Shown here: in pieces, positions 9,591 through 20,128 of the stretch
Layout: the number at the start of each line of letters is the position of its first letter
Position numbering within the stretch: the first letter of the stretch is position 1
Source of the DNA: NBLH01 sp050296515
GTDB lineage: Bacteria > Bacteroidota > Bacteroidia > Bacteroidales > NBLH01
Reading direction: 5' to 3'
NCBI GenBank assembly: GCA_050296515.1
Contig: JBNKRJ010000105.1
Coordinates: forward strand, 4,956-68,955
DNA length: 64,000 nt
Program-made: the position numbers and the translations under genes
Notes under the pieces: generated by a model
What the model was told of the DNA's origin: nothing
What the model saw: the letters and a program-made list of their open reading frames with translations, nothing else
The model's database searches: none

Positions 9591-11735
9591 ATGAGAAAAT
9601 ATTCAGTCATTATTCTATTTGTTTTTAGTTTTCTCCTGAATAACATAATTTTTGCGCAAAACCATCCTTTCAACAACCCAAATCTGGATACAGAGAAGCG
9701 AATTGATAACCTTCTATCATTAATGACATTACAGGAAAAAGTAGCCTGTTTAGGGACAAATCCTTCTGTTCCCAGGCTAGGGGTGAAAGGAACTGGTCAT
9801 GTAGAGGGATTGCATGGACTGGCGATGGGCAAACCCGGCGACTGGGGAAAGAATCACCCTGTTCCAACAACGACTTTTCCGCAATCTATTGGAATGGGAC
9901 AAACATGGGATACAACATCTATGCGATTACTTGGAGAAACGGAGGCCTACGAAGTAAGATATTTGTTTCAATCGCCTGAATACCAAAGAGGTGGTCTTGT
10001 TGTTCGTGCACCCAATGCTGATCTGGGAAGAGATCCTCGATGGGGCAGGACCGAGGAATGTTACGGAGAAGATCCTTTTTTTAACGGAAAAATGGCAGCC
10101 GCATTAATTCGGGGCCTTCAGGGAAATCATCCAAAATATTGGAAAGTTGCGTCTTTAATGAAGCATTTTCTTGCTAATAGCAACGAAGATACAAGGACAT
10201 TTTCATCCTCGAACTTTGATGAACGCTTGTTGCGGGAATATTACGCTTTGCCATTTCAAATGGGTGTTCAGGAAGGAGGCTCCAGAGCTTATATGGCTGC
10301 CTATAACAAAGTGAATGAAGTCCCCATGATGGTGAATCCTTTATTAAGAGAACTGACCATAAAAGAGTGGGGACAGAACGGGATAATCTGTACAGATGGT
10401 GGGGCATTAAAGTTGTTAATCTCTCATCATAAATACTATAGCTCATTGGAAATGGGGGCTGCCATGGCAGTGAAATACGGAATCAATCAGTTTTTAGATA
10501 AATACAATGAAGCAATTAAAAGGGCCTTGGAAATGAAAATCATTTCTGAGAAGGACATAGATGATGTTTTAAGAGGTGTTTTCAGGGTGATGATAAAGCT
10601 GGGAATGTTTGATGCGGAGGAATTGAACCCTTATACAAAAATTGGAAAGGACAATGAACCAGAACCATGGAAATTGGAAAAAAATAAGAAAATTGTCAGG
10701 GAAGTCACTCAAAAATCGATTGTTTTATTAAAAAATGAGGCTTTAACATTACCAATTGATCGAAAAAAGGTCAAATCAATTGTGGTTATTGGAGGACTGG
10801 CGAATGATGTATTATGTGATTGGTATAGCGGTTCACCTCCCTATAAAATTACCCCACTTGAAGGCATTAAGAAAAAAGCAGGAAAGGAAGTCTCAGTTGC
10901 TTATTTTCCTGATTCGAAACTTCAGGAAGCTCTTAAAGCTGCTAAAAATGCTGATTTAGTAGTCGCTTTTGGAGGAAATCATCCAACCGGTGATGCAGGG
11001 TGGGCAAAAGTGACAAGGCCAAGCTATGGAAAAGAGTCCGTTGATCGAAAAACATTGAACATGGAAGATGAAGAATGGATTAAAAAGGTTTACGAAGTAA
11101 ATCAGAATACAGTTTTGGTTTTGGTGAGTAGTTTTCCATATGCAATCAATTGGTCACAACACAATTTACCAGCAATTGTGCAAACGGCGCATAATAGCCA
11201 GGAACTTGGCAATGCTTTGGCAGATGTGTTATTTGGCGATTATAATCCGGCAGGAAGACTGGTTCAAACCTGGCCTATTTCGGATTCTCTTCTTCTTCCA
11301 CTTTTGGATTACAATATCAGGAACGGAAATACTTATTTGTATGGTAAAAATAAACCACTTTATCCTTTTGGTTATGGCTTAAGTTATACGGAATTTGAAT
11401 ATTCAAATCTTGAGATTAATTATGGTAAGGACAGGGCTATAGTAAGTTTTGATGTCAAAAATATTGGAAAATATGATGGTGATGAGGTGGCCCAGGTTTA
11501 TGTTTCTCATATTGGGTCATTGGTAGAACGACCTATAAAAGAACTAAAGGGTTTTTCAAGATTTTATGTGAAAGACGGAGAGAGCATTAAAGTGAATATT
11601 CCCATAGAATATAAGTATTTAAAATATTGGGACAATGAGTTGAAAAAGTATATTCTTGAAAAAGATAAAATAGTAGTAAAAGTAGGAGCTTCTTCGGAAG
11701 ACATCAGGCTAAAAGGTAGTTTCATTATTGATTAA
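9591..11735 (+). CDS. GH3 family beta-glucosidase-like enzyme
   Basis: A 714-residue secreted protein (signal about 1-24, ending FAQ). It has the GH3 N-terminal barrel with RDPRWGRTEECYGEDP and KHFLAN substrate-binding motifs, a nucleophile D269 in ICTDGGA, the second alpha/beta domain (about 370-560), and a C-terminal fibronectin-III-like domain. Length and order are normal for the family. GH3 enzymes of this type release beta-linked glucose or xylose from oligosaccharide ends in the periplasm. Beside GH31 and GH2 the likeliest role is trimming the xyloglucan backbone. A beta-xylosidase activity cannot be excluded from sequence. Confidence 0.88.
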   Translation: MRKYSVIILFVFSFLLNNIIFAQNHPFNNPNLDTEKRIDNLLSLMTLQEKVACLGTNPSVPRLGVKGTGHVEGLHGLAMGKPGDWGKNHPVPTTTFPQSIGMGQTWDTTSMRLLGETEAYEVRYLFQSPEYQRGGLVVRAPNADLGRDPRWGRTEECYGEDPFFNGKMAAALIRGLQGNHPKYWKVASLMKHFLANSNEDTRTFSSSNFDERLLREYYALPFQMGVQEGGSRAYMAAYNKVNEVPMMVNPLLRELTIKEWGQNGIICTDGGALKLLISHHKYYSSLEMGAAMAVKYGINQFLDKYNEAIKRALEMKIISEKDIDDVLRGVFRVMIKLGMFDAEELNPYTKIGKDNEPEPWKLEKNKKIVREVTQKSIVLLKNEALTLPIDRKKVKSIVVIGGLANDVLCDWYSGSPPYKITPLEGIKKKAGKEVSVAYFPDSKLQEALKAAKNADLVVAFGGNHPTGDAGWAKVTRPSYGKESVDRKTLNMEDEEWIKKVYEVNQNTVLVLVSSFPYAINWSQHNLPAIVQTAHNSQELGNALADVLFGDYNPAGRLVQTWPISDSLLLPLLDYNIRNGNTYLYGKNKPLYPFGYGLSYTEFEYSNLEINYGKDRAIVSFDVKNIGKYDGDEVAQVYVSHIGSLVERPIKELKGFSRFYVKDGESIKVNIPIEYKYLKYWDNELKKYILEKDKIVVKVGASSEDIRLKGSFIID

Positions 11736-11816
11736 CCATTTTCTGAAAAAATTTGAAATATAAAAACGCAGGAAGATGTATGAGATGTTATATTGTTGAT
11801 AATTAGTGTTTTATAT

Positions 11817-12054
11817 TGTGCGGATATGCGGCTATGCGGCGTTTATCTTTAACAGGTGATGACTTAAACCTGCATTTTGCATCTCGTGCTTACTATCTGG
11901 AATATGTTACCAGCAAGGCAAAAGAGAATGGTTTGATTCCTTTTTACTGGGACGCTGGCTTCACAGGCGATAAAGGTACAGGGATCTTTGATAGGAGTAA
12001 TCTCACAATATCTGTCAACAAGCATTGAATGCTTTGATTAATGGTGCTAATTAA
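11817..12054 (+). pseudogene. C-terminal remnant of a GH5 endoglucanase
   Basis: Codons for GYAAMRR, LNLHFASRAYYLEYVT and GLIPFYWDAGF followed by GTGIFDRSN match the C-terminal end of GH5_4-type endoglucanases. There is no catalytic core upstream: the preceding 80 bases are non-coding. The frame then shifts: after LTIS the next frame reads QQALNALINGAN and stops at 12052-12054, where the family continues. One base appears to be missing near 12014. GH5_4 enzymes are the usual endo-xyloglucanases of such loci, which supports the xyloglucan reading of this region. Confidence 0.8.
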
Positions 12055-12168
12055 TAGTAATTCAATCATATCCATTAAGCTGATCTGCATATAAAGTATG
12101 GGTATTCAATAAAATAATACCTAGTCCAAAAGCTACAGCAGCAGGACGGAGAAATATGAAAATATGCT

Positions 12169-12804
12169 TCAATTTTTGATTTCCCGGGCAATTATTTCAG
12201 CTATTTTTCTTGCACCTTGCTCGTTTGGATGAATACTGTCGGGAAAATTGGCAGCTTGATCCATCATTTGATGATACAAATCAATAACTGGCAGATTGTT
12301 TTCTTTAGCAACTTCTTTTACAACTGGAATAACACCATTTACAACAGTTGAATCATTAATGCCCCATCTTGTTTTAAAAACAGGAACTGGTAGGCACAAA
12401 TAAATTTTAGGTTTACTTGAAATTGTAATTAAGGTATCAATAAGCTCCTGATAATCGTCTTTATAGCTTTTTGCATCCCAATTTTGTGGTTTTGTATCAT
12501 TAGTACCAAGCTTTATTACAATAATATCCGGTTCAAATTCAAAAACATTCGAAAATTCTTTGCAAATCCAATAGGGGAAATCACCTTTCTTTTGCAAGGT
12601 AGTTGCACTTCGGCCCAGGTTTAAAACATTGAAATTTGGTCCTAAAATACTGTCAAGAACAACCGGATAGCTGGCTTTGCTTTGCTGGGCTAATCCATAT
12701 CCTTCTGTTATACTATCACCAATGCAAGCAACTTTTGAAATATGTTTTGTACAGGAAACTGAAAAAATCAGGAAGGTGAATAAAATTATGTGCTTAGTTC
12801 TCAT
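12169..12804 (-). CDS. SGNH/GDSL hydrolase lipoprotein
   Basis: A 211-residue protein with a lipobox (FSVSC, Cys18). The SGNH blocks are visible: GDSITEGYG with nucleophile Ser31, the Gly of block II, LGTNDT with the Asn of block III, and DSIHPNEQG carrying the catalytic Asp and His. Such proteins are esterases or lipases, often removing acetyl or other acyl groups from glycans. It points away from the GH genes and is divergent from the next hybrid regulator, sharing a 404-base intergenic region. The substrate is unknown. A role in deacetylating plant polysaccharide is only suggested by the surroundings. Confidence 0.88.
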   Translation of the reverse strand: MRTKHIILFTFLIFSVSCTKHISKVACIGDSITEGYGLAQQSKASYPVVLDSILGPNFNVLNLGRSATTLQKKGDFPYWICKEFSNVFEFEPDIIVIKLGTNDTKPQNWDAKSYKDDYQELIDTLITISSKPKIYLCLPVPVFKTRWGINDSTVVNGVIPVVKEVAKENNLPVIDLYHQMMDQAANFPDSIHPNEQGARKIAEIIAREIKN

Positions 12805-13208
12805 CTATTTTGTTTTAATTATAGTAATGTAAAGCTAGTTCATATTTGATTATTTGACAGTATTATTTGTTCATAATTGATGTTTGTGATGTTAAATTAA
12901 CAAGTGGCTTATATTATGAAAAGCTTATGAAACTTGCTTTTGGTGAAATAATCAACTATTAAAACAAGAGAATTTATTTGAAATGGAAGAATGAAGTTAT
13001 CAGTATTTTTTAGATATTTTTGTTATTTCCTGGCTTTCAGATGGTTGCAGGAGCGGGGCAGAATATTTTTTATAAATGAAGCAACAAGAAGTAATGATGT
13101 AGCATCTAATCAAATGATTGTGTGATAATTCAAGCGTTTAATTAATCGTATTTTAGCTGTGAGTTGTTGAGCTTTCTAAATTTGACTTTTATTATTTTAC
13201 TTTGTAAC
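12805..13208. other. Divergent intergenic region, 404 bases
   Basis: Must hold the promoters of both the SGNH hydrolase (minus) and the hybrid regulator (plus). An ATG-started frame of 44 codons lies at 12991-13125, but nothing in it is recognisable and I do not call it a gene. No convincing hairpin with T-run was seen. Confidence 0.5.
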
Positions 13209-16200
13209 ATGATAACATCTGGTAGAATCATATTTTTGGCTGTTTTTGTCTCAATTGCACATGGGGTGTTTTCTCAGACAAAGGAAGCTAATTTTGAGCT
13301 TTACACACATCTTAATGGGTTATCCAACAGCCACGTAAACTGTATCAGTCAGGATTCAAAGGGGTTTATGTGGTTTGGGACAGACTACGGGCTCAATAAA
13401 TTTGATGGCTTTAATTTTACAACTTACAATAATAATCCTCAAGACAAAAGCAGCCTTCCAAGTGATGAAGTTTCTGCACTGTATTTAGATAAAATGGGAT
13501 TTCTTTGGGTTGGGACCTATAACGGACTTGCAAAATTTGATCATTATACAGAAAAATTTCAGAATTATTTTATTAATGAAGACTCCATACACTACTATAA
13601 ACCTGTAAGAGCTCTTGTTGGAGATGAATCAGGAAAAATATGGGTAGGAACCTCAGGAAATGGTGTGATGGTCATTGATGCAAATACCGGGACCTATCCA
13701 AAAGAACTAAATGAGGTTTTGGCTGCAAAAATAGGCAATGAATATGTTTATGCACTAGCGCTGGATTCGCATTATAATTTGTGGATAGGGACTGAAGGAA
13801 ACGGAATAGAAGTTTTTAATGTTAAAACTTTCGAGGTAAAACGTGTTAATATGAGTAATTCTGCTTTGCAGAGTAACTGGATATTAACAATTTTTGAAGA
13901 TTCGTATGAGAATATATGGATTGGAACAAGAGGTGGAGGCTTATCCGTTTTTAATTCAGGAAAAAATGAGTTTATAAACAACCTTCATATTGATAACATT
14001 GAAGATGAAATTTATTCTTTCGCACAAGGGCAGGATGGTTCATTATGGATTGGGACAAACTATGGTGGGCTAATTACCTATGATTATAAAAATCAACAAT
14101 TTAGCAAGCATACAATCTATGCTGCAGAAAATAACTTTAAAGGAAAAAGGATAAGAGCTTTGTTCTCTGATGAGGATGGGAATATATGGCTTGGGATTCA
14201 TCAGTTGGGGGTCAGTTTAATGAAGAACTATAATTACCCTTTCAGACAATCCAATATCAGGCTCCCGGATGAAATACAGACCAATAAAATTTCAATTCTT
14301 GGAATTTTGATTGATAGTCAGCAGAATCTCTGGATAGGTACAGATGGTAATGGGTTAGTAAAGTACAATATAAAAACTCAGCATTATAAGATTTATCTCC
14401 CTCAAAAGCATAATAGTAACTCCTTACCTGATAATGTTGTAAGAACTATTTATGAAGATTCTAATCATGATATATGGGTAGGAACTTATCGTGGCGGACT
14501 TTCAAAATATGTTAAAAATGCAGATAACTTCAAAAACTATTTTCACAATGAAAACGACTTAACTTCTCTTGGCTACAATGATGTAGTGGCTATAGCCCAG
14601 GACAATAAAAAAAGACTCTGGATAGCGACCAATGGAGGAGGGCTAAATTTGATGAATCCTGATAAGGAAAGTTTTACAAGATTCACAACAAGCAGTTTCA
14701 CACAGCGTTCGCTGATATGCCATGATTGGTTAACCAGTCTTTTCCTTGACAGTAAAGGTTTTCTGTGGGTTGGTTCTTTTTGGGGGCTTAGTAAATTTGA
14801 TACTGAACAATACGTTTTTAAGAACTATTATAATGAGGCAAATAACCCAAAATCTTTATCAAGTAATATCATTTTCGCAATTAATGAAGACAAAAATGGA
14901 GATATTTGGATTGGTACAAAACGCGGTCTTAACAAATTAGATCAAAAAACTGGCGAATTTACACATTATGGGGTAGAGGATGGTTTGCCCAACGAAGTGG
15001 TTAACTCAATATTAGCCGATGAAAAAAATAATTTTTGGCTTGCAACCAATAGCGGGTTAGCAAGGTTCAACTATGAAACAAAAAATGTAAAAAGTTTTTA
15101 TTATCAAAATGGATTGGTTAGTAACGAATTCATTCACAATTCTGCCTTTAAAACGAAAGAGGGGCAATTTCTTTTAGGTAGCGTTTTTGGGTTAAACTCA
15201 TTTTTTCCTGATAGTATCCAGGATATAAACTATTTTCCAAAAGTCTTGATCACCGGTTTTAAGATTTTTAATAATTCTGTTCCAATTGGGAGCATGAAGG
15301 ATGGTAGAGAGATTTTAAAAGAATCGATATCTGAAACAAAAGAAATTGAATTAGGATATAATGATAATAGTTTTTCATTTGATTTTATTGCCATTGATTA
15401 TATTCACCCGGAGCAGATAATGTATTCGTGTAAAATAGAAGGTTTTGAAGAAAACTGGAACTATCTTGACTATAAGCGTCGTTTTATTACTTATACAAAT
15501 CTTGATCCCGGAACTTATACTTTTGTTGTAAGAGCATCAAACAAGCTTGAAGAATGGGGGGATGATGTAACCAGAATTGTTATTCAGATTCATCCTCCAT
15601 TCTGGCGAACAGGGTGGGCTTATTTGGTTTATTTCCTGATAATTTCAGGAACCGGTTTTTTCTTTTGGAAGTTAAACTTTGACAGGATAAAAGCTCAGAA
15701 TCAGATTAAAATTGCAAAAATTAAACAAGCCCAGGAAGAAAAATTGAACCAGTCGAAGTTGGAGTTTTTTACAAATATTTCACATGAATTCAGGACTCCG
15801 CTTACTCTTATTCTTGGCCCGATTGAGAATTTACTCGAAAATGAGACCTTAAACGATACAATTAAAAGGTCTCTTAACATGATGTCGAGAAATGCCCGGA
15901 GACTATTGCGTTTAGTTAATCAATTGCTTGATTTACGGAAAGTTGAAAAGGGGAAACTTAAATTGCAGGCACAACAATCAGAAATTGTTCAATTTGTGCA
16001 GGAAATTTTTGAATCGTTTGAGCAGCTGGCAAAAAGAAAACAAATAGATTACCAGTTAAAGAAAAACACTGAAAAGTTAGTGGTTTATTTTGATCATGAT
16101 AAACTGGATAAAATTCTTTTCAACCTACTTTCTAATGCATTTAAATTTACTCCGGCAGAAGGGAAAATCACGATTGAATTGGAAGAAAATCATGATAAAA

Positions 16201-17351
16201 CAAATCTTTTTCCAAACGGATATTTACAAATAGAGGTAAAAGATAACGGTCGCGGAATGTCAAACGAACATGTCGAACGGATTTTTGAACGATTCTATCA
16301 ATCTCCGAATGCAACTGGGGTAATTCAAAAAGGTACCGGTATTGGTTTATCTTTAACAAAAAGCCTGGTTGAGATACATCATGGCCAGATAAATGTGAAA
16401 AGCCAAAAAGGAGAAGGTAGTATTTTTGATGTAAAACTCCCGCTGGGTAATGCACACCTTTCTGCTGATGAAATAATTGAGGCCCAAATTAGTGAATCAG
16501 TGGATGCAGATGCACAGCCTGTTGTTCTAGATGGCTATGAGAATGTTTACTTGGGGCCTGTTTATGGCAAGATAGCAGATGAGACTGCCCCTTTGATTCT
16601 ATTAGTGGAAGATAATGAGGATGTTAGGGCATACATTAAAGATGGATTGATAGATAAATATCGTATTGAAGAGGCTGAAAACGGGAAAGAGGGGTTAAAG
16701 AAGGCACACGATTTAATGCCAGACCTAATTATTAGCGATGTAATGATGCCTGAAATGGATGGAATTGCATTTTGTAAAAAAATAAAAACTGAACTTGTAA
16801 GCTGTCATATCCCTGTAATTCTGTTAACTGCAAAATCTTCCATCGAACACCGGATCGAGGGTCTGGAAACAGGTGCAGACTCCTATATTCCAAAACCTTT
16901 TAATCCAAAACATTTGCTAATAAGAATCGAAAAACTTATTGAGCTAAGGCAGCGGTTGAAGGAAAAGTTTAAAACCGAATCAGATTTTGAACCAATTCAA
17001 ATGGCTGTTACCTCTGCCGATGAGAAATTTATGAAGAAAACAGTCGAAATCATAAAAGAAAAAATAGCTGATTCAGATCTTGGAGTGGAAAGTCTTAGCA
17101 AGGAGGTTGGTATGGACAGAAGCCATTTATATCGAAAACTTAAAAGTTTGGTAGGACAAACACCCAGTGAATTTATACGTATCATCCGGTTAAAACAGGC
17201 AGCTTACTTGTTGGCTAATGAAGACATACCTGTTTCTGAAGTAAGTTACCTTGTTGGCTTTAACTCTCCTTCTTATTTTGCCAGTTGTTTTAACAAGCAA
17301 TATAAAGAATCACCAACACAATACAAAGAAGCTAATTTTAGAAAAGAATAG
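13209..17351 (+). CDS. Hybrid two-component regulator (HTCS), complete
   Basis: I start at ATG 13209, which gives a clean signal peptide ending FSQ. A TTG at 13164 would only add 15 residues. The 1380-residue protein has about a dozen regulator-propeller repeats with LWIGT or IWVGT cores (about 25-690), a Y_Y_Y domain (about 700-795), a transmembrane helix (about 803-822), HisKA with H859 in ISHEFRTP, HATPase, a receiver with D1177 in IISDVMMPEMDG, and an AraC-type DNA-binding domain at the end. This is the full HTCS layout: periplasmic sensing, cytoplasmic output on one chain. Its targets are not obvious. Candidates are the SGNH gene, the xyloglucan-like genes upstream, or a locus elsewhere. 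Confidence 0.95.
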   Translation: MITSGRIIFLAVFVSIAHGVFSQTKEANFELYTHLNGLSNSHVNCISQDSKGFMWFGTDYGLNKFDGFNFTTYNNNPQDKSSLPSDEVSALYLDKMGFLWVGTYNGLAKFDHYTEKFQNYFINEDSIHYYKPVRALVGDESGKIWVGTSGNGVMVIDANTGTYPKELNEVLAAKIGNEYVYALALDSHYNLWIGTEGNGIEVFNVKTFEVKRVNMSNSALQSNWILTIFEDSYENIWIGTRGGGLSVFNSGKNEFINNLHIDNIEDEIYSFAQGQDGSLWIGTNYGGLITYDYKNQQFSKHTIYAAENNFKGKRIRALFSDEDGNIWLGIHQLGVSLMKNYNYPFRQSNIRLPDEIQTNKISILGILIDSQQNLWIGTDGNGLVKYNIKTQHYKIYLPQKHNSNSLPDNVVRTIYEDSNHDIWVGTYRGGLSKYVKNADNFKNYFHNENDLTSLGYNDVVAIAQDNKKRLWIATNGGGLNLMNPDKESFTRFTTSSFTQRSLICHDWLTSLFLDSKGFLWVGSFWGLSKFDTEQYVFKNYYNEANNPKSLSSNIIFAINEDKNGDIWIGTKRGLNKLDQKTGEFTHYGVEDGLPNEVVNSILADEKNNFWLATNSGLARFNYETKNVKSFYYQNGLVSNEFIHNSAFKTKEGQFLLGSVFGLNSFFPDSIQDINYFPKVLITGFKIFNNSVPIGSMKDGREILKESISETKEIELGYNDNSFSFDFIAIDYIHPEQIMYSCKIEGFEENWNYLDYKRRFITYTNLDPGTYTFVVRASNKLEEWGDDVTRIVIQIHPPFWRTGWAYLVYFLIISGTGFFFWKLNFDRIKAQNQIKIAKIKQAQEEKLNQSKLEFFTNISHEFRTPLTLILGPIENLLENETLNDTIKRSLNMMSRNARRLLRLVNQLLDLRKVEKGKLKLQAQQSEIVQFVQEIFESFEQLAKRKQIDYQLKKNTEKLVVYFDHDKLDKILFNLLSNAFKFTPAEGKITIELEENHDKTNLFPNGYLQIEVKDNGRGMSNEHVERIFERFYQSPNATGVIQKGTGIGLSLTKSLVEIHHGQINVKSQKGEGSIFDVKLPLGNAHLSADEIIEAQISESVDADAQPVVLDGYENVYLGPVYGKIADETAPLILLVEDNEDVRAYIKDGLIDKYRIEEAENGKEGLKKAHDLMPDLIISDVMMPEMDGIAFCKKIKTELVSCHIPVILLTAKSSIEHRIEGLETGADSYIPKPFNPKHLLIRIEKLIELRQRLKEKFKTESDFEPIQMAVTSADEKFMKKTVEIIKEKIADSDLGVESLSKEVGMDRSHLYRKLKSLVGQTPSEFIRIIRLKQAAYLLANEDIPVSEVSYLVGFNSPSYFASCFNKQYKESPTQYKEANFRKE

Positions 17352-17517
17352 AAAGTTGAAGGAGCCATGCAAGTCTTTTTTATTTTAATAACTTAATTTC
17401 AAGTTCATAATAATGTATGAATTGTTAATACATTATAGTTTCGGGATTAAACCAAATTAATTTACAAGCAACCTTATTTATTGAATCCTCTTTTTTCCTT
17501 TATGTTAACTAAATCTT

Positions 17518-17811
17518 CTACCAAACTTCAAGTTGATTATGACTCATTAATATTTTAATTGCAGGATTTTGAAGCAGTTTATCTTTGTATTTATGGTTTT
17601 TTATTATGACTTTAGCAAGTCCCTTATTAATAAAGTTTTGAAAAATAAGACCTGTTGACATTGTTACAATAGGATCATCAGTGTTTTTGTAATCGACTAC
17701 AAAAGTATATTCTTTCATATCCTTTCCAAAAAAGAGATTATTAACAATCTCCTCGGCATTTTTTGGGTTTCTGATATCTTCGTTTCTGACGAAGTATTCA
17801 ATTGTTTTCAT
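17518..17811 (-). CDS. Small hypothetical protein, 97 aa
   Basis: I do not recognise this protein. It is a soluble, mixed-charge protein with no signal peptide or membrane segment, starting MKTIEYFVRNED and containing a central MSTGLIFQNFINKGLAK stretch with an alpha/beta look. The frame is well formed and no convincing gene competes on the other strand. It stands alone between the hybrid regulator, which converges on it, and a sensor kinase, which diverges from it. Confidence 0.6.
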   Translation of the reverse strand: MKTIEYFVRNEDIRNPKNAEEIVNNLFFGKDMKEYTFVVDYKNTDDPIVTMSTGLIFQNFINKGLAKVIIKNHKYKDKLLQNPAIKILMSHNQLEVW

Positions 17812-18160
17812 GGTTACTGAGATTTTAATTAATTTGCTTATTTGTTTCCTATAAATTTACGAAAAAAAACTGGCGATATGCTTTGACTGAACCATTTTGA
17901 GAAAGTAAAATGGATATCTTGTTTTTTTACATCCAATCATAGTGCTTGATGTAATATTTGAATTCACTCTAAATTTTAATAACTTTAATAGATCATTTTA
18001 GCTAAAAGAGGTTATTTCATAGAGTTTTGAAAAATGTTGGCGACCATTGAATAACAATGGAAAATGCTACATGATTAAACTAAGATTAGATGTATTAAAC
18101 ACCTTAAGCGAACTAAATCATTCCTATATATAAAAGATAAGAATGTGAAAAAAAAGTATT
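17812..18160. other. Divergent intergenic region, 349 bases
   Basis: AT-rich stretch between the small hypothetical gene (minus) and the triple-PAS kinase (plus). I see no repeat, RNA gene or terminator in it. Confidence 0.4.
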
Positions 18161-20128
18161 ATGCAGCTTGAATTGGACTATAAAAGTTTAGTAGAGGATT
18201 CTGGTATTGGAATTTGTATTATACAGGATAATCTTTTTAGATACGTAAACAAGCGTTGGAGCGAAATATATGGATACACATACGAAGAAGCTGTCAATAA
18301 AATAAACCCTTTAGATGTTGTATATGTTGATGATCGAAAATTGGTTCAGGAGAACTTAAGAAGAAGAATTGCAAGGGTGACGGATTTTGTTGAATATGAA
18401 TTTAGGATTGTAAGAAAGGATAAGAGGATTGTTTGGGTAAAACTTCATGGAAACTTTACAACTTACAAAGAAAAACCAGCCATTATGGGAGCATTGATTG
18501 AATACACCGATCAAATGCATATAAGGACCATACTTCAAGAATCAGAAGCCAAATATCGTAAATTGGTAGAACAGTCACTGGTAGGTGTTTATATAATACA
18601 GGATAATCTTTTCAGATATGTTAATAAGCGTTTTGGAGATATATTTGGATATACAACCGAGGAAATCATTGATAAACTTCATCCTGCAATATTTGTTCAC
18701 AAAGATGACCAAAAAACTGTTGAAGAGAATATAAGAAAACGAATTTCCGGAGAAACAGACTCTTTGGAATATGATTTTAAGGGTGTAAAAAAAGATGGAA
18801 GCATTATATACATAAAAGTGCTGGGTAACTTGATGATTTATAAGGGAAAACCTGCAATTACCGGAACTTTAGTTGATTTTACCAAACGCAGACAAGCCGA
18901 AGTTGAATTAAAGGAAAGCGAAGAATTGTTTAAAATTTTGTTGGAACTGGCTCCTTATCCAATTATTTTAACTGATTTAAATAACCAATATGTATTGGTT
19001 AATAAAGCGTATCGCAATATTTATAACACAAAAGATTCTGATATAATTGGCAAGACACCTGCCGAACGGGGAATTACTTTTGATAACGCCACTGAAGATT
19101 ACGTGAAAAAGGAGGTGTATTCCAGAGGGAAAGTTGAAAATGTTGAGCTGTCAGTAACACTAAACAATGGTGAAAAAAGAGATTTTCTTTATTCCAGTCT
19201 TATTCTAAAATGGAAAAACGAACCCATGGTGCTTCATTCAAGCATTGACATCACCCAAAAGAAAAAATCAGAAAGAGAACTTGAGAAATACCGTGAACAC
19301 CTTGAATTACTTGTAAAAGAACGAACTGAAGAACTTGAGGCATCAGTTGAAGAGTTACATGCTGCTAACGAAGAGCTGTTTGCTCAAAAGGAAGAACTGC
19401 AAAATACTATTGATACGTTAAATAAAACAAGAAAGCAGCTTATTCAGTCAGAGAAAATGGCTTCAATAGGGATACTTGCAGCAGGGGTAGCACACGAAAT
19501 AAATAATCCTCTGAATTTCATTAGTGGAGGAAATCAAGCCTTAAAAAACTGTTTGGAAGAAAAATCAAAAGACAACATAAAAGAAATATCACCGTTTTTT
19601 AATGCTATTGATGAAGGAGTAAAAAGAGCCACACAAATTGTTGCCAGCTTAAGTCATTATAGCAGCCAGGATGATTTACCTATGGTAGAATGTGATATTC
19701 ATGAAATTATTGACAATAGTCTGATAATGTTACAGAATCAGCTAAAAGATAAGGTTGACGTAATAAAAAATTACACCAATAAAAAACATTCAATAATTGG
19801 TAACAGTGGAAGCTTGCATCAAGCAATATTAAATATCATATCCAATGCCGAGCAAGCTATTATAAAAGATGGAACGATTACAATAAAAACCTCTGTTGAA
19901 GCCAATCAGTTGATTATTGATATACAAGATACTGGTGTAGGAATTGAAACCGAATTAATTGAAAAAATATTCGATCCCTTTTTTACTACTAAGGCTCCTG
20001 ATAAAGGAAGTGGTTTAGGATTATTCATTGCCTTTAATATTATCAGGGAACATAGCGGAAATATTGAATGTGAATCGGAACTTGGGAAGGGAACGAGTAT
20101 TAAAATAACACTGCCAATTCTTAATTAG
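18161..20128 (+). CDS. Soluble PAS-PAS-PAS histidine kinase
   Basis: A 655-residue protein with no signal peptide or membrane helix. Three PAS domains (about 5-125, 130-250, 255-375) precede a coiled coil (about 375-435), a HisKA domain with H445 in GVAHEINNP, and an HATPase domain with DTGVGIE and GSGLGL boxes. PAS1 and PAS2 are near-copies: both contain IIQDNLFRYVNKR and the DNA is also similar, showing an internal tandem duplication. The GVAHEINNPLNF H-box is of the NtrB/ZraS type. It senses a cytoplasmic or membrane-permeant signal. No response regulator is encoded beside it, so its partner is elsewhere. Confidence 0.92.
   Translation: MQLELDYKSLVEDSGIGICIIQDNLFRYVNKRWSEIYGYTYEEAVNKINPLDVVYVDDRKLVQENLRRRIARVTDFVEYEFRIVRKDKRIVWVKLHGNFTTYKEKPAIMGALIEYTDQMHIRTILQESEAKYRKLVEQSLVGVYIIQDNLFRYVNKRFGDIFGYTTEEIIDKLHPAIFVHKDDQKTVEENIRKRISGETDSLEYDFKGVKKDGSIIYIKVLGNLMIYKGKPAITGTLVDFTKRRQAEVELKESEELFKILLELAPYPIILTDLNNQYVLVNKAYRNIYNTKDSDIIGKTPAERGITFDNATEDYVKKEVYSRGKVENVELSVTLNNGEKRDFLYSSLILKWKNEPMVLHSSIDITQKKKSERELEKYREHLELLVKERTEELEASVEELHAANEELFAQKEELQNTIDTLNKTRKQLIQSEKMASIGILAAGVAHEINNPLNFISGGNQALKNCLEEKSKDNIKEISPFFNAIDEGVKRATQIVASLSHYSSQDDLPMVECDIHEIIDNSLIMLQNQLKDKVDVIKNYTNKKHSIIGNSGSLHQAILNIISNAEQAIIKDGTITIKTSVEANQLIIDIQDTGVGIETELIEKIFDPFFTTKAPDKGSGLGLFIAFNIIREHSGNIECESELGKGTSIKITLPILN

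Noticed and set aside
12991..13125. Small ATG frame of 44 codons ahead of the second hybrid regulator
   Set aside because: No recognisable feature or ribosome binding site that stands out; kept only as a note in the intergenic entry.
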